This document shows positions 36,481 to 45,219 of a stretch of 64,000 nucleotides of DNA, piece after piece. This DNA is from Prevotellaceae bacterium (GTDB lineage: Bacteria > Bacteroidota > Bacteroidia > Bacteroidales > Bacteroidaceae). The notes under the pieces are model-generated. The model saw only the letters and a list, made by a program, of their open reading frames with translations, did no database searches and had not been told where the DNA came from. The position numbers were made by a program, and so were the translations under genes. Numbering within the stretch: the stretch's first letter is position 1; every line of letters starts with the position of its first letter. The stretch spans positions 22,972-86,971 of the forward strand of contig JABZKU010000008.1 in NCBI GenBank assembly GCA_015257125.1, in the 5' to 3' direction.

Positions 36481-36540
36481 CGAAAACGCAGTGCGCCCCC
36501 GCTTTCGGCGCCTACTCTCCACTACAAATACCGGTACACC

Positions 36541-36948
36541 ATGACTATTTTCAGCAAAATCGCCGCCGGCGAAATCCCTTCCTATAAATGCGCGGAAAAC
36601 GAAGACTTCTACGCGTTTCTCGACATCAATCCCGTGGCGAAAGGCCACACCCTCGTGATTCCGCGCCGCGAGGTGGACTATGTCTTCGACCTCGACGACG
36701 AAACGCTCGCCGCCTACCACCGTTTCGCCAAGCGCGTGGCGCTAGCCATCGGCGAAGCGCTGCCTTGTCGCAAAGTCGGCATGGCGGCCATCGGACTTGA
36801 AGTGCCGCACGCCCACTTGCACCTCATCCCCCTCAACGACGAGGGCGATATGGACTTCCGCAAACCCAAACTGCAACTCCCCGCCGAAGAGATGCAAGCC
36901 ACGGCCGACGCGATTCGCGCGGCTTTCGAACGTCAAAACCAAGCCTAA
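36541..36948 (+). CDS. HIT-family nucleotide-binding protein
   Basis: 135 aa. The histidine-triad motif [10 protein letters not shown] (His-x-His-x-His) is near residue 90, and the N-terminal [16 protein letters not shown] is typical of the Hint/HIT branch. These enzymes hydrolyse AMP-lysine-type or dinucleoside phosphate substrates. The chosen ATG fits the family's N-terminus exactly. It lies 22 bp upstream of the GH95 gene, and co-transcription is likely without an obvious functional link. Confidence 0.93.
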   Translation: MTIFSKIAAGEIPSYKCAENEDFYAFLDINPVAKGHTLVIPRREVDYVFDLDDETLAAYHRFAKRVALAIGEALPCRKVGMAAIGLEVPHAHLHLIPLNDEGDMDFRKPKLQLPAEEMQATADAIRAAFERQNQA

Positions 36949-36970
36949 CTCCCTAACCTCCACACCTCCC

Positions 36971-39463
36971 ATGCACTTCCTTCGCCATGTGCTGCCGCTT
37001 GCCCTGCTCGTGAGCGCCGGCACGGCCGCCGCACAATCCACGGCCGACCACGTCATTCGACTTGACCAACCGACTTCCTTCAAAGGCGCCGAAAGTTGGT
37101 GGGGCGGTCACCCCGAACGCTTTGACAGCCTGCGCAAACCCGTCAGCGCCGGCGATGCCGCCGTGAACCCCGACCCCGAATGGGAACGCCGTTCGCTGCC
37201 GTTGGGCAATGGCCACTTGGGGGCGAACCTCATGGGATCGGTGGCGACCGAACGCCTCACGCTCAACGAGAAAAGCCTGTGGCGAGGCGGCCCCGGCGTG
37301 AAGAGCGGACCGGCTTACTACTGGGATGTGAACAAAGATAGCGCGCCGGTGCTCAAAGCCATTCGCCGTGCCTTCACCGAGGGCAACGGCCAAGAGGCGG
37401 CGCGACTCACCCGCGAGAACTTCAACGGCAAGGCGTCCTACGAAACCCAAGGGGAGAAGGATTTCCGCTTCGGCTCCTTCACCACAATGGGCGAACTCCA
37501 CATCGCCACGGGGCTCGACGAGGCGAAGATCCGCGACTATGAGCGCACGCTCTCGGTCGATTCGGCCTTTGCCACGGTGAACTTCACTGCGGCCGACGGC
37601 ACGCGCTACACCCGTCGCGCGTTCATCTCCTACCCCGACAACGTGCTGGTGGTACGCTTCACGGCCGACCGTCGCGGACAACAAAACCTCACCCTTTCCT
37701 ATGCGCCGAATCCTTGTGCCGAGGGCAAGATGGTGCCGGAGGGCAAAGAGGGGTTGGTCTATCGTGCACAGTTGGACAACAACGGCATGCGCTATGTGGT
37801 GCGCCTTCGCGCGGTGGCGAAAGGCGGCACGGTGACGAACACCGACGGCCGCTTCACGGTGAAGGGGGCAGACGAGGTGACCTTCTTGCTCACCGCCGAC
37901 ACAGACTACCGCATGAACCTCGATCCGCGCTTCGACGACCCGAAAGCCTATGTGGGCGTGGATCCCGAACGCACCACGGCGAAATGGATGAAAGCGGCGG
38001 CGCGACGCAACTTCTCCTCCCTCTTTGCGCGTCACTACAAGGACTACGCCGCGCTCTACAACCGCGTGAGTTTGCAACTCGGCGACACGCCCGACTCGCT
38101 CCGCAACCTCCCCACGGATCGCCGACTCGCGGCCTACCGCAACGGCGCACCGGATCATGACCTCGAGGCGCTCTATTTCCAGTTCGGCCGCTATTTGCTC
38201 ATCGCCTCGTCGCGACCGGGCAACCTCCCCGCGAACCTGCAAGGGGTGTGGCACAACAACGTCGACGGCCCGTGGCGCGTGGACTACCACAACAACATCA
38301 ACCTCCAGATGAACTACTGGCCGGCGCTGACGACGGGCTTGGCCGAGTGTGCCGAACCGCTCACAGAGTTCATTCTCTCCATGCGCAAACCCGGCGCGGT
38401 GACGGCGCGCAAGTATTTCAACGCCCGCGGATGGATGGCCGGTATCAGCGGCAACCCCTTCGGCTTCACCTCGCCCTTCGTGAGCCAAGACATGTCGTGG
38501 AACTACAACCCCGTGGCGGCACACTGGTTGGCGACGCACCTGTGGGAGTACTACGAGTTCACGCGCGATAAGCGTTTTCTCTCCCAAGTGGCCTATCCGG
38601 TGCTGAAGGAGTGCGCGCAATTCTCGGAAGACTATCTTTGGCAAAAGCCGAACGGCACACTGACGGCCGCTCCTTCGACCTCGCCCGAACACGGGCCGGT
38701 GGACGAGGGGACGACGTTCACGCACGCCGTGATTCGCGAAAACCTCCAAGAAGCGGTGCGCGCGGCGATGATTCTCGGTGTCGACAACAGCGAGGTGGCA
38801 ACGTGGAACAATACGCTCGCCAATTTGGCTCCGTATAAGATCGGTCGCTACGGACAGTTGCAGGAATGGAGCAAAGACATCGACGACCCGAACGACCACC
38901 ACCGCCATGTAAACCACCTCTTCGGACTGCACCCCGGTACGACGATTTCGCCTATCACCACCCCTGCGCTGGCTGAAGCGGCGCGCGTGGTGCTCGACCA
39001 CCGCGGCGACGGCGCCACCGGCTGGTCGATGGGTTGGAAACTCAACCAGTGGGCGCGCTTGCACGACGGCAACCGCAGCTACAAGCTCTTTGCTAATTTG
39101 CTCAAAAACGGTACGGCTGACAACCTCTGGGATATGCACCCGCCGTTCCAAATCGATGGAAACTTCGGCGGTACGGCGGGCGTGGCCGAAATGCTCCTCC
39201 AAAGTCACATCGGCGGTTTGCACCTCCTGCCTTCGCTGCCCGATGCGTGGCGCAACGGCAGCGTGAAAGGACTGCGCGCCCGCGGTGCCTTTGTGGTCGA
39301 TCTCGACTGGCGCAACGGACAACTCTACGAAGCGCGCATCACCTCGCAGGCCGGCGAAGACTGCAGCGTGCGCTATGGGCAACAAACCATGGAGTTTCCC
39401 ACACAAAAAGGACGCACCTACGTGCTACACCTCGTAAACGGACAGCTCCAAACGGCAAAATAA
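36971..39463 (+). CDS. GH95 alpha-L-fucosidase (or related family 95 hydrolase)
   Basis: 830 aa from ATG 36971 with a signal peptide ([18 protein letters not shown]). The N-terminal beta-sandwich carries [19 protein letters not shown] and [11 protein letters not shown], the family 95 hallmark. The (alpha/alpha)6 barrel follows with [42 protein letters not shown] and [28 protein letters not shown]. These regions hold the catalytic acidic and Asn residues known from the family. It acts outside the cytoplasm and removes alpha-1,2-fucose or alpha-galactose from host or plant glycans. Confidence 0.92.
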   Translation: MHFLRHVLPLALLVSAGTAAAQSTADHVIRLDQPTSFKGAESWWGGHPERFDSLRKPVSAGDAAVNPDPEWERRSLPLGNGHLGANLMGSVATERLTLNEKSLWRGGPGVKSGPAYYWDVNKDSAPVLKAIRRAFTEGNGQEAARLTRENFNGKASYETQGEKDFRFGSFTTMGELHIATGLDEAKIRDYERTLSVDSAFATVNFTAADGTRYTRRAFISYPDNVLVVRFTADRRGQQNLTLSYAPNPCAEGKMVPEGKEGLVYRAQLDNNGMRYVVRLRAVAKGGTVTNTDGRFTVKGADEVTFLLTADTDYRMNLDPRFDDPKAYVGVDPERTTAKWMKAAARRNFSSLFARHYKDYAALYNRVSLQLGDTPDSLRNLPTDRRLAAYRNGAPDHDLEALYFQFGRYLLIASSRPGNLPANLQGVWHNNVDGPWRVDYHNNINLQMNYWPALTTGLAECAEPLTEFILSMRKPGAVTARKYFNARGWMAGISGNPFGFTSPFVSQDMSWNYNPVAAHWLATHLWEYYEFTRDKRFLSQVAYPVLKECAQFSEDYLWQKPNGTLTAAPSTSPEHGPVDEGTTFTHAVIRENLQEAVRAAMILGVDNSEVATWNNTLANLAPYKIGRYGQLQEWSKDIDDPNDHHRHVNHLFGLHPGTTISPITTPALAEAARVVLDHRGDGATGWSMGWKLNQWARLHDGNRSYKLFANLLKNGTADNLWDMHPPFQIDGNFGGTAGVAEMLLQSHIGGLHLLPSLPDAWRNGSVKGLRARGAFVVDLDWRNGQLYEARITSQAGEDCSVRYGQQTMEFPTQKGRTYVLHLVNGQLQTAK

Positions 39464-39526
39464 ATTCGCGCGTCGATTGCCCGCCAAAAAACAACCGCAA
39501 ATCTTGGACATTCGACCGACGAATAG

Positions 39527-39534
39527 TAACTTTG
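39527..39534 (+). promoter_or_regulatory. Promoter of the RlmL-like gene
   Basis: TAACTTTG with TTGG 19 bp upstream (39504-39507). Confidence 0.72.
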
Positions 39535-39566
39535 CCCCAATTTACTTTCCATCTCGACTTATTTTA

Positions 39567-41516
39567 ATGCAACAATCCTTCGAACTCATAGCCAAGACCT
39601 TCCAAGGTCTGGAAGAAGTCTTGGCACAGGAGCTCATCGAGCTTGGCGCCAACGACGTACAAATCGGCCGTCGCATGGTGTCCTTCAGCGGCGACCAAGA
39701 AATGATGTACCGCGCCAATTTCTGCCTCCGCACCGCCGTACGTGTTCTCAAACCTATTTCCCATTTTCGGGCTCGCAACGCAGACGACGTGTACAAAGCG
39801 GTGAAAGAGATCGAGTGGAACGAATTTTTAGACCTTGATACGTCCTTTGTCGTCGACACCACCGTCTACAGCACCGAATTTCGCAACTCGAAATTCGTCG
39901 CTTACAAGGTGAAAGACGCCATTGTCGACTATTTTATGGAGCGCGAAGGAAAGCGCCCCAACATCAGCGTGTCCAATCCTGACCTGCGACTCAATATTCA
40001 TATAGCGGAGGAGAGTTGCACCCTCTCCCTCGACTCGAGCGGAGAAAGCCTCCACTTGCGCGGCTACCGTACCGCCACGGTCGATGCTCCAATCAACGAA
40101 GTGCTCGCCGCCGCCTTGATCAAGATGAGCGGTTGGCAATTCGACTGCGACCTCATCGACCCCTTCTGCGGATCGGGCACCATTTTGGTGGAAGCCGCCC
40201 TCATGGCGCGCAACATCTACCCCGGTGTGTTCCGCCGCAAGTTTGGATTTGAGAATTGGAAAGATTTTAATCCCGAATTGCTCAGTTCGATCTTCGACGA
40301 CGACAGCAACGAGCGCACGTTCGAGCACCGCATCATCGGCTTCGACATCAATCTCCGCGCTGTCGAAGCCGCACAGGCCAATGCCAAAGCCGCCGGTGTG
40401 GCCGATCTCATCACCGTCGAACAACGCGAGATTCGCAACTTCACCCAACCCGAATCGCCCGCGCTCCTCATCACCAACCCGCCTTACGGTGAGCGTCTTC
40501 GTCCCGAAGATCTCTCCGACATCTACCGCACGCTGGGCGAAAAACTCAAACGCGAATTTCAAGGCGGCGAAGCCTGGGTCATTTCTTCGCGCGAAGAACT
40601 CTTCGACTCCATGCGCCTGCGTCCCTCCTTCAAAGTGCCTCTCCAAAACGGATCGCTCGACTGCGAGCTCCGCAAATACGTCACCTTTGAAGGCAAACTC
40701 GACAACTTCCGTGCGCAAGGCAACGTCGTGAAAACCGACGAAGAACTCCGCCGCATGGGAGAGAAGGGACGTTTCCGCGACGGCCGCAAGCGCGACTTCT
40801 CGCGCAAGCGTTTTGATGATGACGAAGAGCGCGATGGACGCGGAGCAGGCGAAGAACGTGGCGATCGCCGCTTCAACGACCGCACCGCCGGCGACCGCAA
40901 AGGAAAATTCGGCGACCGCGAACGTCGTTTTGACGACCGCGACAACCGCCGCTACGACGATCGCCGTTCAGAAGGTCGCCGCGGCGACTACAACCGTGAC
41001 GATCGCCGTTTTGATGACCGTGATCGCCGATTCGACGACCGCCGCAACGAAGCCGAAGAACGCTACGATCGCAACATCGACTTCTCCGACGATCCCGAAC
41101 TCGCCGCCACCTATCGCAATCTCCGCGCCCGTCACAACACCTTCGAGCGTGTGCGTCACGCCAAAGACCGCAAGGAACGCGAAGAACGCGGCGAGAAGTT
41201 CGAACGCCGCGACGACCGCGGAGGTTTCAACAAGCGCGGAGGATTTAACGACAGAAAAGGAGCTTACAACGACCGAAAAGGAGCCGGTGACCGCAAGGGT
41301 TACAACGATCGAGGCGGTTTCAAAGGTCGCCGAGACAACGACCGCCGTGACGGCGGCGGCTACAACCGCGACCGCCAAAACCGTTACGACGGCAAGCCCT
41401 CCGACCGTCGCCGAGATGACCGTCGCGACAACGATCGCCGCGGAGGATATAATGATCGCGGAGGCTACGACCGCCGCGACCAAGGTGGCTACTCCCGTTC
41501 GCGCCGCGACGACTGA
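39567..41516 (+). CDS. THUMP-domain class I SAM RNA methyltransferase with Arg/Asp/Gly-rich tail
   Basis: 649 aa from ATG 39567. Residues 1-160 include the ferredoxin-like and THUMP RNA-binding region (LIAKTFQGLEEVLAQEL). Residues 170-390 are the Rossmann-fold methyltransferase, with DPFCGSGTILVEAA near 198-211 and the catalytic NPPYGERL at 304-311, as in 23S rRNA m2G2445 methyltransferase RlmL/YcbY. Residues about 395-649 are an extended basic-acidic low-complexity tail made of DRRFDDR, YDDRR, NDRGG and GGFN units, not found in the usual RlmL. It modifies 23S rRNA; the tail likely adds RNA contacts. Fifty-seven bp separate it from the PtpA-like gene. Confidence 0.9.
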   Translation: MQQSFELIAKTFQGLEEVLAQELIELGANDVQIGRRMVSFSGDQEMMYRANFCLRTAVRVLKPISHFRARNADDVYKAVKEIEWNEFLDLDTSFVVDTTVYSTEFRNSKFVAYKVKDAIVDYFMEREGKRPNISVSNPDLRLNIHIAEESCTLSLDSSGESLHLRGYRTATVDAPINEVLAAALIKMSGWQFDCDLIDPFCGSGTILVEAALMARNIYPGVFRRKFGFENWKDFNPELLSSIFDDDSNERTFEHRIIGFDINLRAVEAAQANAKAAGVADLITVEQREIRNFTQPESPALLITNPPYGERLRPEDLSDIYRTLGEKLKREFQGGEAWVISSREELFDSMRLRPSFKVPLQNGSLDCELRKYVTFEGKLDNFRAQGNVVKTDEELRRMGEKGRFRDGRKRDFSRKRFDDDEERDGRGAGEERGDRRFNDRTAGDRKGKFGDRERRFDDRDNRRYDDRRSEGRRGDYNRDDRRFDDRDRRFDDRRNEAEERYDRNIDFSDDPELAATYRNLRARHNTFERVRHAKDRKEREERGEKFERRDDRGGFNKRGGFNDRKGAYNDRKGAGDRKGYNDRGGFKGRRDNDRRDGGGYNRDRQNRYDGKPSDRRRDDRRDNDRRGGYNDRGGYDRRDQGGYSRSRRDD

Positions 41517-41573
41517 TGCTCGTCGGCCGGCACACCGTTCTCCTTTTCGTTCACGCATGAGTATGTTGCACGC

Positions 41574-43775
41574 ATGAAAAAAATCTTCGTTCTTCTTCTC
41601 TCGCTCCTTTCGCTCACCGGCATGGCGCAAAACACTCCTTCTACTCTCCGTCGTCCCACACTCGACGACCTGATGTGGGGCGGTTCCAACTATTGGAATC
41701 TCCAACCCAAGAGCGTTTTCACCGCTTGGTGGGGGGATGCGCTCCTTCGCACCGACGTGTCTGAGGTATCGCAACTCAGCGACGCCGACGGCCGCCGTTT
41801 CGACGCGAAAGGCACGCGCCTTTTCACCCTCGCTGAGGTCAATGCAGCGCTCGACACCGCCCGTTGCGGCGTGTTGCGCTCCCTCACCTCTGCCGGCTTC
41901 CCCGAAGCCGGTCGCCCCGTCGCCGCTCTCCGCACCGCACGCGCCCTCTTCCACTATAATTGGAAAGATCGTCGCGTCGAATGGTCCATTCCCCTCGAGC
42001 GCGGTATCGGCCACCAAGACTTCGCCCCGGCGAGTCGCGCCCTCGCCTACACCAAGGACTATAATCTCTACGTCACCACCGCCGACGGTCGCCAACACGC
42101 CGTGTCGACTGACGGCAGCCGCGAACTCCTCTACGGCACCTCCGTGCACCGCGACGAATTTGGCATCCACAAAGGCACCTTCTGGAGCCCCGACGGCAGC
42201 CGTCTCGCCTTCTATCGCATGGATCAAAGCATGGTCACCGACTATCCGCTCGTCACCATCGACGTGCCCTCGGCCGTGCGCATCGCCCAACCCGCGCCCG
42301 AGAAATACCCCATGGCGGGTATGACCTCCCACAAGGTCACCGTCGGCATCTTCAACCCTGAGAACGACCGCACCGTCTGGCTCGATCTCGGCGATCCCAC
42401 CGATCGCTATTTCACCAACCTCAGTTGGAGCCCCGACGGCAGCCGCCTCTACATCATGGAAGTGCCGCGTTCGCAAAAACGCTGCGACCTCGTCGCCTAC
42501 GACACCCAAACCGGTGCGCGTCTCGGCGTGCTCTACACCGAAACCAACGAGCGTTTCGTCGAACCCCAAAACCCGCTCACCTTCCTCCCCTGGGATGCCG
42601 GTAAATTCATCTACCAAAGCGAGCGCGACGGCTTCAACCACCTCTATCTCTTCGACACCAAGGGCAAACTGCTCAAGCAGCTCACCTCCGGTAAGTTTGA
42701 AGTGCTCGAACTCCTCGGTTTCAACACCCGCACCCGCAGCGTCATTATCCGCAGCAACGAGAGCGGCCACATCCGCGAGAACCTCTACGCCGTCGATCTC
42801 AAAACCGGTCGTCGCACCCTCCTCGACAACGGCGTAGGCGTGCACCGCGCCCAACTCTCGCCCGGCGGTCGCTATCTCCGCGACACCTGGTCGTCGCCCA
42901 CCACCTACCGCAACATCGTCGTGCGCAGCACCGAGCGTCCCCACGAAGCCCTTCGCCTCCTCGAAGCCGCCGATCCCTGGCGCGAGTTCACCATGCCTCG
43001 CGTCGAAAGCGGCAGCATCACGGCCGCCGACGGCAAAACGCCCCTCTACTACCGCTTGGTCAAGCCCGTCAACTTCGACCCCAACAAGCAGTACCCCGCC
43101 ATCGTCTACGTCTACGGCGGCCCCCACGCCACCAACGTCAAGGAGTCGTGGAACTACCAAGCTCGTCCGTGGGAATACTACATGGCCAACCGCGACTACG
43201 TCCTCTTTATTCTCGACAATCGCGGATCGGGCGATCGCGGTTTCGAGTTCGAAAGCTGCACCCATCGCCACCTCGGCCGCATTGAGATGGCCGACCAAAT
43301 GGAAGGCGTCAAGCACCTCAGCGCCCTCCCCTATGTCGACACCACCCGCATCGGTGTGCACGGTTGGAGCTTCGGCGGATTCATGACGACGAACCTCATG
43401 CTCTCCCACCCCGAAGTCTTCAAAGTCGGTGTCGCCGGCGGCCCCGTCCTCGACTGGAAATACTACGAAGCCATGTACGGCGAGCGCTATATGGAAACGC
43501 CCCAAAGCAATCCCGAGGGCTATGCCGAAGCCAGCATGGTGGAACACGCCGCCAAGCTCAAAGGTCGCCTGCAAATCATCGTCGGCTACAACGACCCCAC
43601 CTGCGTGCTCCAGCACTCCCTCGCCTTCCTCCGCGCCAGCGAAGATGCCGGCACACAGCCCGACTACTTCGTCTATCCCGGACAAGGCCACAACATGGCC
43701 GGTCGCGACATGATCCACCTCCACGAGCGCATCACGCGCTACTTCGAAGACCATCTCAAACCACTGCGCAAATAA
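41574..43775 (+). CDS. S9 family peptidase, prolyl tripeptidyl peptidase A type
   Basis: 733 aa with signal peptide (IFVLLLSLLSLTGMA). An N-terminal beta-propeller includes FYRMDQSMVTDYP, matching the equivalent segment of Porphyromonas gingivalis PtpA. The C-terminal alpha/beta hydrolase has the triad Ser599 (GWSFGG), Asp674 (GYNDPT) and His706 (GQGHNM). The spacing equals that of PtpA (Ser603, Asp678, His710) with a constant shift of four residues. Total length is also almost the same. It releases tripeptides with Pro in third position from the N-terminus of peptides in the periplasm, feeding peptide uptake. A terminator follows. Confidence 0.92.
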   Translation: MKKIFVLLLSLLSLTGMAQNTPSTLRRPTLDDLMWGGSNYWNLQPKSVFTAWWGDALLRTDVSEVSQLSDADGRRFDAKGTRLFTLAEVNAALDTARCGVLRSLTSAGFPEAGRPVAALRTARALFHYNWKDRRVEWSIPLERGIGHQDFAPASRALAYTKDYNLYVTTADGRQHAVSTDGSRELLYGTSVHRDEFGIHKGTFWSPDGSRLAFYRMDQSMVTDYPLVTIDVPSAVRIAQPAPEKYPMAGMTSHKVTVGIFNPENDRTVWLDLGDPTDRYFTNLSWSPDGSRLYIMEVPRSQKRCDLVAYDTQTGARLGVLYTETNERFVEPQNPLTFLPWDAGKFIYQSERDGFNHLYLFDTKGKLLKQLTSGKFEVLELLGFNTRTRSVIIRSNESGHIRENLYAVDLKTGRRTLLDNGVGVHRAQLSPGGRYLRDTWSSPTTYRNIVVRSTERPHEALRLLEAADPWREFTMPRVESGSITAADGKTPLYYRLVKPVNFDPNKQYPAIVYVYGGPHATNVKESWNYQARPWEYYMANRDYVLFILDNRGSGDRGFEFESCTHRHLGRIEMADQMEGVKHLSALPYVDTTRIGVHGWSFGGFMTTNLMLSHPEVFKVGVAGGPVLDWKYYEAMYGERYMETPQSNPEGYAEASMVEHAAKLKGRLQIIVGYNDPTCVLQHSLAFLRASEDAGTQPDYFVYPGQGHNMAGRDMIHLHERITRYFEDHLKPLRK

Positions 43776-43806
43776 CCGATCACCGCGCAACGGCATTCAC
43801 ACCACG

Positions 43807-43838
43807 GCGCCGCCTCTCTCGTGAGGCGCCGCTTTTTT
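43807..43838 (+). terminator. Terminator after the PtpA-like gene
   Basis: A 10-bp GC-rich stem with one mismatch (43807-43816 with 43823-43832) and six T residues. Confidence 0.85.
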
Positions 43839-43912
43839 GCATCCACCGCAGGCTGGTTGCAGTGTGCTTTGGCAGGTCATGCCCGATGAGAAAGAAGTAG
43901 AAAACACCACAT

Positions 43913-44368
43913 TCAATTCGGCATCGGCGTGATTGGTTTTTGACTGACTACAAAATGAAAGCTCGTGAAATGCCCGGCTGTGTGTTCACCGCAGAAAGTC
44001 ACGCTGCGTTGGATGCGGCTTTCGTTGGGCGACAATTCTACCTGAATTACATTTCTCTGTTTCGAAACATAAAAGGCATACCACTCGCCCGCGTACTTCA
44101 CACGACCATCGGTCAACGTGTCGACGTGCAGAGCACTGTCTTTCACACTGACCCCCTGACCCAAATATACATTGCGGAAAGCCCATTTGCTTTTCCATTT
44201 TCCTCCATCCGTTTGCTTAAGTTGGGTCACAGCCTCCCCACCCTCCGCAGGAATTTCCACATAAGAGGGTGAAACTGCAGGCTCGGCAGAGAGATCATCA
44301 CAGCTCACAGCCCCGAACAGGCCAAACAAACACCAACTCGACAAAGTGAGTAAAGAAGAAATACGCAT
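43913..44368 (-). CDS. Small lipoprotein, paralog of the 44755-45219 product
   Basis: 151 aa from the ATG at 44368. Lipobox GAVSC (FGLFGAVSCDDLSAEP). The mature part has VEIPAEGGEAVTQLK, DTLTDGRVKYAGEWYAFYVS and VELSPNESRIQRSVTF. The paralog shares DTLTDGRVKY..WYAFYVS, V.VSPN.S..QRSV.F and CDD.SAEP. The fold may be a small Ig/BACON-like beta-sandwich. Since the paralog is in an operon with a C10 protease, an inhibitor or immunity-like role is possible, as with the small inhibitors next to C10 proteases of Bacteroides fragilis; that is inference. It has its own promoter. Confidence 0.65.
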   Translation of the reverse strand: MRISSLLTLSSWCLFGLFGAVSCDDLSAEPAVSPSYVEIPAEGGEAVTQLKQTDGGKWKSKWAFRNVYLGQGVSVKDSALHVDTLTDGRVKYAGEWYAFYVSKQRNVIQVELSPNESRIQRSVTFCGEHTAGHFTSFHFVVSQKPITPMPN

Positions 44369-44414
44369 ACTTTTTCGTTTAGTAAAGAGAAGAGAATAAA
44401 TTCGAGAATCACTG

Positions 44415-44422
44415 CAAAGATA
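44415..44422 (-). promoter_or_regulatory. Promoter of the second small lipoprotein
   Basis: TATCTTTG on the minus strand, 46 bp before the start at 44368. Confidence 0.65.
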
Positions 44423-44474
44423 AGCAAAGAAGAGAAGCGAAAGCAACAGAGAATGCTCTTTTTTCTCGTTAGGG

Positions 44475-44615
44475 GAAAACAAAAACTCCTACCATCACAG
44501 CAGCTTTCCCTTCTTTCTCCGCCTTTTTGCGCAAATACTCCCCACAAGGCCGCCCCAAACGCCTCCTACACCTCCACCACCCTATAGCAGTTTCCACGCC
44601 GACGGTGGGCGGTCG
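44475..44615 (-). pseudogene. Duplicated 3' end of vapE-like gene plus downstream sequence
   Basis: 141 bp that match 46727-46867 (about 85-90% by eye, same length). On the minus strand the part 44566-44612 still encodes the last 15 residues of the VapE-like protein, TAHRRRGNCYRVVEV and a TAG stop, with one amino acid change. It is followed by the same post-stop sequence with GGGGAGTATTTGCGCAAA. The rest of the gene is absent, so this is a remnant. Confidence 0.8.
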
Positions 44616-44754
44616 TACAATACTGCCATAGCTCAAACGGAATAACTAAGCCACATCTTCGCCTACTGCCATAACGCCATCGGTGTCGCCCCTTTGAATG
44701 AGAGACGACACCGACCATTTCATAATTTATAATTCCGACAGACGAGAAACAGGC
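44616..44754. other. Gap between vapE remnant and small lipoprotein gene
   Basis: No gene. An inverted repeat around GGTGTCG...CGACACC (44683-44710) could be the terminator of the C10-lipoprotein operon. Confidence 0.4.
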
Positions 44755-45219
44755 TTACTTCGTTGCAGTGGTGTCAGCATCCTGGTGGACGGCAAAACTC
44801 ACCAGACCTGCGCCATATAAATCATCGCCCAAGAATCGCACACTACGCTGATTCTTTGATTTATTGGGCGAGACAACCACATGTATCTCGTTCTTGCTCA
44901 TGCTTACATAGAATGCATACCACGTGCTCGAATACTTCACACGGCCATCCGTCAAAGTGTCAATACGCAGCGTTGAATCTCTTCTATAAAAGATACCTTT
45001 CTCCACTTCAACGCTTTTGTATGCCCATTTTGTGCGAAGTTTTCCACCATCCATACGAAGCACCTTTGCAGTTGCCTCTCCGCCCGCCGCAGGGATTTTT
45101 ACAAAGGGGGGCGTAGCCTTAGGTTCAGCAGAGATATCATCACAGCTCACAGCAGCGAACAAGCTGAAGAAAAAGATACTCAGCAAACAAAAACTCTTTA
45201 GGATATTCATATTTCTCAT
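44755..45219 (-). CDS. Small lipoprotein in operon with the C10 protease
   Basis: 154 aa. The start ATG (45217-45219) overlaps the C10 stop by 4 bp, so translation is coupled; a second ATG lies three codons later. Lipobox FAAVSC. Mature protein: FVKIPAAGGEATAKVLRMDGGK, DTLTDGRVKYSSTWYAFYVSMS, NQRSVRFLGDD. Clearly paralogous to the product of 43913-44368. Tight coupling to a cysteine protease suggests it modulates, binds or inhibits that enzyme, as small inhibitors do next to streptopain and Bacteroides C10 proteases. No sequence motif proves this. Confidence 0.68.
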   Translation of the reverse strand: MRNMNILKSFCLLSIFFFSLFAAVSCDDISAEPKATPPFVKIPAAGGEATAKVLRMDGGKLRTKWAYKSVEVEKGIFYRRDSTLRIDTLTDGRVKYSSTWYAFYVSMSKNEIHVVVSPNKSKNQRSVRFLGDDLYGAGLVSFAVHQDADTTATK

